Origin: Ipomoea triloba
Lineage: Eukaryota > Streptophyta > Magnoliopsida > Solanales > Convolvulaceae
Assembly: GCF_003576645.1 (NCBI RefSeq)
Contig: NC_044923.1
Span: forward strand, 2,710,509 to 2,774,508
DNA: 64,000 nt
Reading direction: 5' to 3'
The notes below the pieces were generated by a model. The model searched no databases and was not told where the DNA came from. It worked only from the letters and a program-made list of their open reading frames with translations. The position numbers were made by a program, and so were the translations under genes. Positions 26,601 to 34,950 of the stretch are shown here, piece after piece (position 1 is the first letter of the stretch; the number at the start of each line of letters is the position of its first letter).

Positions 26601-27915
26601 TTATTCCATTGTTTTTTTCCAACAAATTAGTTTTGTATTTATAATTTTTAACTTAAAAGGAAACATATACGGAGTATTATTCTAATCCCCATGTGCTCAC
26701 AGCTTTTAGCTTCATGACAGGCTGAAGTTGAACACTTGTATACTGAAGATCAACAGCTTGATTATTGCATAAGGTTTGCCAGCCATCAGAGTACAGGAGA
26801 GATATTTTTGAATTATCAGTTTTAGAATACAGGGCTAATGTCTTTTATATACTCTTCAGGAAAAAGCTAGAGCAATTAAGGGCCCTTGAATCTGATTTAA
26901 ATTGTCAGAAGTATGCTCTTTGTCCCCTTTTCATGTCTGCAATTTACTATTCATCTTACTAATTCCTAGACATCCATTTTGACTCTTTTCCAGGAACCTC
27001 TTTTTGACAGAGGATGATATCATGAGCCTACCACGCTTCAGGGTTGGTAACTCTTGTGCTAATGTGCCCATTTACATGTACATTATTTGGTTTCTAGTTC
27101 TAAAAGCACATACTGTTCCACAGGATCAAACTATTATAGCTGTAAAAGCCCCATATGCAAGTTCAGTTAAAGTTCCTGATCCTTCTGAGGTATGTAACTG
27201 AGCTTTTAGCATTATGAAATCATGTATACTGTGTTTCACTCTGATAGGTATCTGTGTGAGTAGGATGGTGTTTTCCCTGAGAAGCATTACAGGCTTATTG
27301 TTCGAAGCACAACCGGGCCAATAGACTTGTACCTCTTGAGGTATTCATTATAACATATTGGAAGTCTAGCCTGTGGATAGATAATCCCATCCCCTTTCTC
27401 TCTCTTGCCCTCTTTGTTGACTTGTACTTAGATTTGGTGTATAGAATCAGATCAATCAATCCTCAGAAAACATTAAAAATCCACTGATAAACTACAGACG
27501 TGCTTACTAATCACTTTCTGCTGACTATCTTTGGTGCACATGTAGCAAAAAAGATGGGCAACATGAGGATGTTACCGTCAAGCACGCAATACCCTCAGAT
27601 TCATTGACTGGGAATGGTAGCAGAGACAACAAAATGGACATCACAATGTCTTCTGTTTCTTCAGATACTTCGACCCTGAACGCCAAAAAGCTATCCCAGA
27701 TTCAGAAGATAATGCCCTCTCATGCCAGTGTAAGTACACACCATAGCAGTACTATATTTGTATTTCCCGTATATCTACTCCATTAGTCCTCAAGATGAAA
27801 TGACGTTACAATTAAAACTCGGGGTTTCCTCAATCTGCAGATTGACGATGACTACTGGTTGTGCTCAGATCAGGTGGTGAGCGCAACAGAACTATGGGGA
27901 CGTGAAGATTCTTAA
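23604..27915 (+). CDS. E2F: E2F transcription factor, 13 exons, ~411 aa
   Basis: It binds E2F sites with a DP partner and controls cell-cycle genes. Exons: 23604-23825, 25007-25181, 25284-25337, 25459-25544, 25682-25770, 25852-25906, 26721-26773, 26860-26910, 26994-27042, 27124-27189, 27264-27340, 27546-27729 and 27841-27915, 1236 bases in frame. The N terminus is [18 protein letters not shown]. The DNA-binding domain (about 143-210) contains [28 protein letters not shown] and the hallmark [20 protein letters not shown] leucine-rich dimerisation stretch and the marked box ([16 protein letters not shown] to GPIDLYLLS) follow. The C-terminal [19 protein letters not shown] matches the retinoblastoma-binding motif. 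One DNA-binding domain plus these parts points to a typical E2F, closest in layout to E2FC, not the DEL type. The exon 2 acceptor (attaag|AAAAAT) is the weakest call. Intron 1 carries a GC-rich insert. Confidence 0.92.
24350..24780. mobile_element. GC-rich foreign block in E2F intron 1, unclassified
   Basis: Inside an otherwise AT-rich intron, about 400 bases have clearly higher GC, for example accggcccggcccatgta and cccggtcgggcaccatg. No inverted termini, LTR ends or protein match were seen. It is probably a diverged transposon piece. Confidence 0.35.
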
Positions 27916-28365
27916 CAACAGATAACAAGTTCCGGTAGCCTAGATATGATGTGGAACAGCAGAAGAAACAAGGAAAAGTAGCCTATAGCAGACACTGTAT
28001 ATACTCTAATTATACACCTTTTTGTTTTCTCAGAGCAGTTGAAGGTTGGACTGACTTGCAATAGAAAGCATATTTAGTTTAGTCAGCAATAAATCGGAGC
28101 TGGAGATTTGCTGGAAGGCCTTACTACAAATATTGAAATAAAATAATGAATACAAAAATATAATGTAGCCATTTTATAATGGAAAAAGTTGTGTTCCTTT
28201 CTTATTACTATCTTTCTCTATTATTAAGTGGCCCTTTTTTTACTCTCCTTGTCTTCTTTCTTTCAGTAAACAATGGCATTATATTATGTTGACCTCAACA
28301 GCTTGGCTTTTGATATTGCAATATGCTGCATATGGAGTCTGAACTACTGAAATGTCATTGGCTTC

Positions 28366-28402
<37 letters not shown>

Positions 28403-28689
28403 ATTGTAATTTAAGCAAATAGACTTAACTTGACAATCACACTGTCAAAATAAGAAACTTTGGCCTTGTTTCGTTATTACACAAAGTTTGACAGATTTAA
28501 TCGTATTTCAAATTGTTGAAATTTGAATGAGTAGTACTTTAAAATGATTTTTTTGCTCCTTAACAAAAAACGAAAATTGCACATTGAGGAGCAGTGAGCT
28601 CTCCTCTTCCCTCTTCAAATTTCCTCGATGTGGGACAAATAGGCATATGGGGAACCACAATTAAGGCTGAACCAGTAAAAACATATTAT
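27916..28689. other. E2F 3' region and spacer; 31-base poly(T)
   Basis: The E2F 3' UTR is followed by AT-rich spacer. A run of 31 T lies at 28368-28398; it may be the tail of a minus-strand retroposon, but no body was recognised. Nothing else was seen. Confidence 0.5.
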
Positions 28690-28771
28690 CGTCGACAGCA
28701 GGGTTCGAACCTGCGCGGGCGTAGCCCAACAGATTTCAAGTCTGTCTCCTTAACCACTCGGACATATCGAC
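28690..28771 (-). tRNA. tRNA-Ser (UGA), unit 1
   Basis: The 82-base minus-strand gene starts GTCGATATGTCCGAGTGG and ends TGTCGAC plus a G discriminator. The 7-bp acceptor stem pairs fully, with one G-T pair. The anticodon arm ACAGA-CTTGAAA-TCTGT gives anticodon TGA. A long variable arm (GGGC/GCCC) and GGTTCGAACCC (T arm and B-box) identify a serine tRNA. A T5 pol III terminator follows within about 15 bases. Confidence 0.96.
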
Positions 28772-28834
28772 GCTATGGGACAAATAGGCATATGGAGATC
28801 CATAATTAAGGCAGAACCAGTAAAAACAAAAGAT

Positions 28835-28916
28835 CGTCGACGGCAGGGTTCGAACCTGCGCGGGCAAAGCCCAACAGATTTCAAGTGTGTCCCCTTAACC
28901 ACTCGGACATATCGAC
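28835..28916 (-). tRNA. tRNA-Ser (UGA), unit 2, with an anticodon-stem mismatch
   Basis: It has the same architecture as its neighbours. The anticodon arm, however, reads ACACA-CTTGAAA-TCTGT, so the fourth pair of the stem is C-C instead of G-C. The base run before it is also altered (GGGG for GGAG). The boxes and a TTTTGTTTTT terminator remain. It may be a decaying copy. Confidence 0.85.
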
Positions 28917-28979
28917 GCTGTGGGATATATAGGCATATGGGGAAACATAATCAAGGATGAACCAGTAAAAAAATATGAT

Positions 28980-29061
28980 CGTCGACAGCAGGGTTCGAAC
29001 CTGCGCGGGCGAAGCCCAACAGATTTCAAGTCTGTCTCCTTAACCACTCGGACATATCGAC
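28980..29061 (-). tRNA. tRNA-Ser (UGA), unit 3
   Basis: The acceptor, anticodon (ACAGA-CTTGAAA-TCTGT) and T arm match unit 1; the variable-arm loop differs (GGGCTTCGCCC). A seven-T run lies just downstream on the minus strand. Confidence 0.96.
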
Positions 29062-30290
29062 GCGCGGTTGTTGTGTCGAGATTTTAAATGGCTAGCACAT
29101 ATAATAAATTTTATTTCAGGAAATTATTTGAATGGAAACTCACCTCTCTCTCTCTCACTTCAATCTGTCATTCTCTCCATAACCTTCAAACCCCCCCCCC
29201 CCCCCCCAAAACACTTTATTATTATATTATTATCATCCAGAGTAAAATGAAATTGTAAATATGTAACAAAAAATAGTGATGATGAAACTACAAATGCTCA
29301 TATAACAATATAATCAATTTTTAAAAATAATAAACTACTACATACATAAATATATCATAACCATTTTGCACAATTTTTTTAACCCATTTGTTAAAGTAGT
29401 TTAATTCCAAGTCATTTGGCTTTTCTATATAAAATGGACTCGTAATCTGTATGTTAATAGTCTTGCAGTGTTTGAATCTTATTACGGAACAAAATAAGAG
29501 TTTTGTTGTGAGTATTAGTGTATGAATCATACCAATGACAAAAAAAAAAGTATGAATTTGATCTTGTTGTGAACACTAGCGTACAAATATTTGAAGACTT
29601 AAATGCAAAATTCTAATTTAGCCAATGATAACAAAAAAGAGAATGGATGTGACATTCTTGTGTGTATGGTTCTAGTTTACAATAATTCAAATTCAATTGG
29701 TCGAGTGAAGTTTGGGAAGAAAGACTAGAGATTGAGTCTCACTCGGGACCGTGTGAGAATAACCTTTTAATGTGCGCACTAAACAAATGTCTAGTGCATG
29801 TGTCCAACTGAGTTACCATGCTTTACATCATTCCAAATGCTCTGTCGTCCTGTCGGGCTGGGGCGTGAGGTGCATTAAGGTTGGAGATTCAACATTTTAG
29901 GAAGAGAGAATTCAAAATATGGAGTAACATTTTTGTTAATAAATGTTTTATTTACTATAATTTATTGAGAAATAAAAATGTTTGACCAAAAATAATGGAG
30001 TAATTAATACCAAAATGATTGAATTAGTAAAGAATAGGCCATGGACTATGGCGAAATGTTTGTACCCACGAATCTCGCAGTCAATTACACCACCAAATAC
30101 AAGATCCCATACAAATAATTGCAGGGCATTCTCGTAATTCCCACCCTGACTGGCAAAACCTGAACTTGAAGCAATACATTTGATGTTTGATCCAACCATC
30201 ATCGTCAGCAGGTAACTGTCGGTGCTGTGTTGCATCAGCAACGCCCCATTTTTACAGACTCACCAACCGTTTTCTTTGCCCTTTCAACCA
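29062..30290. other. Intergenic, with a 17-base poly(C) run
   Basis: A pure C-run lies at 29191-29207. Near 29695-29820, a segment with gattgagtctcactcggg and gtgtccaactgagttacca reads like the head and B-box of a diverged SINE, but I could not match it to another copy. The rest is AT-rich, with no gene seen. Confidence 0.45.
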
Positions 30291-30552
30291 TACATCTCTT
30301 CACTCCTCTCACCGACATTTCCATTCTCAACATTCAAGCTCAAAAGAAGAAGAAAAAAGGAGAAGAAAGAAGAAAGATTTGATTTTTGTGGAAAAAAGTT
30401 GCTGTATAAGGTACTGAACTCTTGTACTCTTAAACTCTGGTACTTAATGGTGATATATTTTGCTGATTTTTGGGTAAAGATTGGAGCTTTTTGCCAAGTG
30501 AGTGTAGATCTGAGTGGTGGGTCGTTTTTGTTGGGAATGCAGGTGGGAGAAA

Positions 30553-33500
30553 ATGGGGGATAAGTCGAGGTCGAAAGGGGGTTGGTGCGGGTGGCTGCTG
30601 GTGTTGATAGTTGCGGCGGCAATTGGGGTTTCCATTTTCGTGCTTGTGAAGAAGAAACATGGCGGCGGGTCTTCGGAGCCCGATGCCGCCCCTGTTCCCG
30701 GGCCTCCTGGCGCCGTTACTCAGAAATATGGCGATGCCCTCAAGATCGCAATGCAGTTCTTTGATGTGCAGAAGTGTAAAACCTCTCAGGCTCTCTTTAT
30801 ATATTTCTTGAGTTTCTTTGTTTTTGGATCTTATTTTGGGTAAATCTCACATTGCGACCTAGCCTTCAATAGATCATTCTCACGGGGAGTTGAACTTGTA
30901 GCCGTGTTGTTACGAAGGCCACAGCCTAACCAACTGTCAGCCATTACCCGATAGTGTGTACTGTGTAGGGTAAATCCCACATTGTGAACTTAGTCAGCAT
31001 GATTGCCTCAAATCAAGAAGGCTAATAGTCTACTCCACTTGGAGTCGAACTGGTAGCCTTGTGGTTACGAAGTTAACAGTCTCACCAACTTGGCTGGGTT
31101 GTCCCGTCTCTTAGTTTTACTTGATGAGTTGCAGTGTGATTTAGTTTATTGTTTGGGTTTATGTTGATTGTATAGTTTGTGTGATTTATTTGCTGTTAGA
31201 TAGAGTGGAACTTGAGCATAGACACTCTGGAAATGATTTATAAAACTGCTAGTAATTCAATGTTTTACCTTCTAGGACTATGGCTTAATAGATTTGACTA
31301 TTGATTAGTAGATCACAGATTCATAAGCTATTAAGAGTTCAACTTGATATTCAAATATTCCAACAAAACTAGGACCACGAGAAGGTAGACCAGCCTAGGT
31401 TGTCCATAGTTAGCCGGCTCAAACCAAGAAGGCCAATAGATCGCTCCTGCCGGGACCTGGGAGTCGAACTTGTAACCTTATAGTTATCAAGTTAATAGTT
31501 TGACCAGCTTGGCTAAGGTTGCCCCCTAGTTGTGTGTTTTTCGTTTGCTGTAAATGTGTATCCAAAGGCTTGAAAAGCGACTTGATGTTGCAGCTGGAAA
31601 GTTGGTAGACAACAAAATATCATGGCGAGGGGATTCTGGTCTCAAAGATGGCAAATCAGCAAGTCTAGATCTGAGTAAAGGAATGTATGATGCTGGGGAC
31701 CTTATGAAATTCGGGTTCCCGATGGCTTATACTGCGACAGTATTGGCATGGACGATCCTCGAGTATGGTGATCAGATGGCGGTAGTGAAACAGTTAGAAC
31801 CTGCCAAAGGTTCGCTCAAATGGATAACTGACTACCTTGTCAACGCGCATCCTGAGGATAATGTCCTTTACATTCAGGTTGCTCTGATCTTCCCATTTAT
31901 GTACTTTTGTTTCTTATTGGTTCGTATTATTAATCATGACTCCAGTTATAATGTTCTATTTCGTTTTTGTTAAGAGTCACATTGAAAATAAGACAGAAAC
32001 ATATGAGTTTATAAGGCTATGGCTAGACTAGCTAATTGATTGTATTCAGTCTTTTAGTGTGGTTTCTTAGATTCTAACATGGTATCAGAGCTTGTTCGGT
32101 CCACTTTGTGTCTGCCTGTGGTAATCAACTATACTGGCATTTTTTCATTGTTTGAACTCTTTGCCAGGTGGGTGATCCCGACATAGACCATAAATGCTGG
32201 CAAAGGCCTGAAGAGATGACTGAATCGAGGCCTCTTACCCAAATCAACGCTTCTGTCCCGGGAACCGAAGTTGCAGCTGAAACTGCAGCAGCTATGGCAG
32301 CAGCATCCCTTGTGTTTAAATCCTCCAACTCTGAATACTCGAGCTCGCTTCTGAATCACGCTAAACAGTTGTTTACTTTTGCTGACAAACACAGAGGATC
32401 TTACAGTGAAAACATTCCTAAAGTTGCCACATATTATAACTCAACGGGATACGGTGATGAACTCTTGTGGGCAGCAACCTGGCTCTATCACGCAACAGGA
32501 GATCAATCGTATCATGATTATGTGACCGGGGACAGCGCGGATGAATTTGCTAGTTTTGGAAATCCAACCTGGTTTAGCTGGGATAACAAACTCGCGGGAG
32601 TGCAGGTATTTGTCTATTTCCTCTTTTTTTTTTTTTCAGTAATTATACCAGGTTAGGCTAATAATGGATTTTGTTAAGAGTCCCACATTGAAAAATAAGA
32701 GAGAAACATATGAGTTTATAAGGCCCATGGATTAAACTAGGTAATTGATTGGATTGAGTCTTTTAGTGCCATGGGTTAAACTAACTAATTGATTGGATTC
32801 AGACCGGGTCACGGTTCTTTTTGATACAAATATCTTTATATCATTGAGATAGATGTGCTTCTTTGGAAAATGTTCTAATCTTGAACAATGCAGAATGCTC
32901 GTTCTTAATTAGGTGAATGACTCTAATCGAATTGCAGGTTCTCTTGTCCCGGGTAAGTTTATTTAGGTCAAAGGATTTATCAAACTCGAACGTTCTGATG
33001 AAGTATAGGAGCACTGCAGAAGCAGTTATGTGTGGCCTCTTACCGAAATCTCCTACAGCCACATCCAGCAGAACCGATTGTAATCTTCTGTCTTTTACGT
33101 TTTCCCTCACATATACGTGACCATTCCATTCTCGTATTAGCATAAACCTTTAGTGTGTTCACTGCTTACTCTGACCGTTTTGCTGTGCAGCTGGTTTAGT
33201 ATGGATAAGCCAATGGAACGCTTTGCAGCATCCCGTAGCCTCGGCCTTCTTAGCTGTAGTCTACAGCGATTACATGCTTTCGTCTCGCACTGCAAAGATA
33301 ACGTGCGATGGAAAATATTATACCCCATCTGATCTGCGGAAGTTTGCCATGTCACAGGTGCCATTTTCTTTACGTTCCGAAATTTTCACTCATATTGATA
33401 ACGAATGAACTATATGTATATTCAAGTGTGCTCGGGACTTAGACAAACATGTTTTCCTCTTGTCTAGGCTGATTATGTTTTGGGCGACAATCCAATGAAG

Positions 33501-33800
33501 ATGAGTTATCTCGTTGGGTATGGAGACAACTACCCGAAATATGTTCACCATCGAGGAGCCTCGATACCCACCGATGCAACAACCGGGTGCAAAGATGGCT
33601 TCAAGTGGCTCGAATCCACCCAGCCTAACCCCAACGTTGCAGTTGGGGGACTCGTCGGTGGGCCATTTCTGAACGAGACGTATATTGATTCAAGGAACAA
33701 CTCGATGCAAGCGGAGCCCACGACCTACAACAGTGCAATCATCGTCGGCCTTCTTTCGGGCTTGGTTACAACCTCTTCAGTTGTTCGCTCTTTCACTTGA
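30553..33800 (+). CDS. GH9 endo-1,4-beta-glucanase with N-terminal membrane anchor, 6 exons, ~528 aa
   Basis: It hydrolyses beta-1,4-glucan in cell-wall growth. Exons: 30553-30775, 31594-31877, 32168-32605, 32938-33079, 33191-33357 and 33468-33800, 1587 bases in frame. MGDKSRSKGGWCGW is followed by a hydrophobic segment (LLVLIVAAAIGVSIFVLV) and KKKHGGG, a type II signal-anchor layout. The catalytic domain starts near KYGDALKIAMQFFDVQKSGK. It shows KGMYDAGDLMKFGFPMA (catalytic Asp pair), ALQHPVASAFLAVVYSDYM, SYLVGYGDNYPKYVHHRGAS (GH9 signature 1) and NETYIDSRNNSMQAEPTTYN (signature 2, with its Asp and Glu). No C-terminal CBM49 is present. The sequence is nearest the Arabidopsis Endoglucanase 2 type, not the longer KORRIGAN type. 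A leader intron (about 30414-30541) is likely. Introns 1 to 3 hold SINE and LTR pieces. Confidence 0.93.
30840..30951 (-). mobile_element. SINE family A fragment (GH9 intron 1, first of three)
   Basis: The minus-strand head includes tggttaggctgtggcc and a B-box in acaagttcaactccccg. It is shortened, with only the head and a short 3' piece (gggtaaatctcacattgcg). Confidence 0.65.
30968..31107 (-). mobile_element. SINE family A fragment (GH9 intron 1, second)
   Basis: The head tggtgagactgttaactt and B-box agttcgactccaagt are clear. It shares the same internal deletion and 3' piece (gggtaaatcccacattgtg) as its neighbour, so the two may be tandem copies of one insertion. Confidence 0.7.
31372..31527 (-). 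mobile_element. SINE family A fragment (GH9 intron 1, third)
   Basis: It contains ccttagccaagctggtca, agttcgactcccaggtcc and ggccttcttggtttgagccg on the minus strand. It ends within the ccttctcgtggtc part and lacks the 3' end of the family. Confidence 0.72.
31969..32092 (+). mobile_element. Short LTR (~111 bp) with tRNA-Met primer-binding site, GH9 intron 2
   Basis: The LTR begins TGTTAAGAGT and ends TTCTAACA (31969-32079). TGGTATCAGAGCT follows at once; it is the usual primer-binding site for initiator tRNA-Met. The short LTR suggests a TRIM-type element. No second LTR or internal domain follows before exon 3, so it is truncated. Confidence 0.78.
32672..32805 (+). mobile_element. Related LTR fragment, GH9 intron 3
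   Basis: TGTTAAGAGTCCCACATTG and aaacatatgagtttataagg match the LTR in intron 2. A segment around taactaattgattggattca is repeated inside. The terminal TTCTAACA and primer site are missing. Confidence 0.72.
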
Positions 33801-34104
33801 GGTAGGCTTCACACGCAATCCACCATTATCTTGCCTCGTGTCGTATATATAGCTGTGTGCACACATCTCTGATATTGCATTATTTGGATCAACTAGTATG
33901 TTGTACCACTATTAGTTTGTGTCAAAGCAAAATGAGTTTTGTAGTGTGTAAAAACATATAATCTATGTTTAAGAAAAAAGGCTTTTATGATCTGCCAGTT
34001 CTGCTCCTATTCATTTCTATGATGTTAAACATACTTTTGCAGGCTTAAATGCTTAATCTTGTTCATTATGAGACATTAATCATAGAATTAGAGTAAAATG
34101 AAAA

Positions 34105-34512
34105 CAAGGTTACAGGTTTCAGGTTTGACTCCCAGCGGGAGTGGCCTATTGAATTTCTTGGTTTGAGCCGATCACAGCTATATAGAAATGTCAACGGGGC
34201 GGGGGCATACCCCCCATCTCCGCTGGGAATGGGAAAAATCTCCCCATCCCCATCCCATCCCAGTTTCCGTCCTCGCCGGGGAATTAAATATTCTCCCCAT
34301 CCCTGTTCTCCTATTTTTGATCTCATCCTCGTCCCCAGTAGGGCAGGGAGTCAGGTTCCCCGTCGGGTACGGGTACATTTGACATCCTTACAACTATAGA
34401 CAACCTAGGCTGATTTACCTCTTTGTGGTCTTTTGCCAGCTAAGGTCACAAGACATGGTTTACCCAACGCACACCCTTGGGTAGTGACTGCGGGTTTCCC
34501 TCGTCAACCAGA
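34105..34512 (+). mobile_element. SINE family A copy split by a hAT-like element
   Basis: The SINE runs from 34105 to 34182 and from 34391 to 34512, ending tagtgactgcgggtttccct. The flanks agagtaaaatga (34090s) and agaatagaatga (34510s) look like a diverged target duplication of about 15 bases. Confidence 0.72.
34183..34390. mobile_element. Small GC-rich hAT-like insertion nested in a SINE, 208 bp
   Basis: The 8-bp flanks cagctata (34175-34182) and caactata (34391-34398) differ at one base. Ends agaaatgtcaa and ttgacatcctt form imperfect inverted repeats. The interior is C/G-rich with repeated ccccatccc. Similar GC-rich sequence starts at 63297. An 8-bp duplication suits hAT elements. Confidence 0.65.
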
Positions 34513-34514
34513 AT

Positions 34515-34735
34515 AGAATGAACACAAAAGTCCAATCATTAAACATTCCTTTGACAGACAGATTCTTGCCTATTACTCAGGTTTGGTTAGCACTAATTGA
34601 GATAATCCTAACTAAGAAAGACATTAATCATAGAATTAGGGCAGAATGGTACACAAAAATCCAATCATTAAACATTCCTTTGACAAACAAACTATTGCTG
34701 ATTACTCAGGTTTGGTTAGCACTACTTGACAAAGT
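34515..34735 (+). repeat. ~128-bp tandem duplication
   Basis: The phrase aatcattaaacattcctttg and the following tactcaggtttggttagcac occur twice, about 128 bases apart. The left part of the first unit (gacattaatcatagaattag) is found before the SINE at 34073. The SINE therefore landed inside unit 1. Confidence 0.8.
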
Positions 34736-34950
34736 GAATCAAACAGTTACAAACTGACTGATAAATTACTTGCTCACCCAATGGTAAAAACCGAAAAAAA
34801 AAAAGAAGAAAAAATCCACAGGAAGCTAAAAGAACTGTGGAACTACAATTCCATTGAACTTTGCATCTAAACTTTGCCTGTGTGATAGAAATTATCTGCC
34901 TTCCAAGAATTGTGGAACATGTGTTTTCCCTGTACAAAGTTTCCCAGATC

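Larger units (their letters stand above)
28622..29061 (-). repeat. Tandem array of ~145-bp units, each with one tRNA-Ser
   Basis: Not only the tRNAs but also about 60 bases between them repeat: gggacaaataggcatatgg, then aattaaggc(t/a)gaaccagtaaaaa. The spacing is 145 bases. The unit therefore duplicated as a block, including its terminator. Confidence 0.9.
33801..34950. other. GH9 3' region and spacer to the convergent LOG gene
   Basis: The spacer holds a SINE with a nested element (34105-34512) and a tandem duplication (34515-34735). The 3' ends of both flanking genes fall here. Confidence 0.6.

Noticed and set aside
28368..28398. Poly(T) run as a second poly(A) retroposition scar
   Set aside because: No flanking direct repeat of useful length was found.
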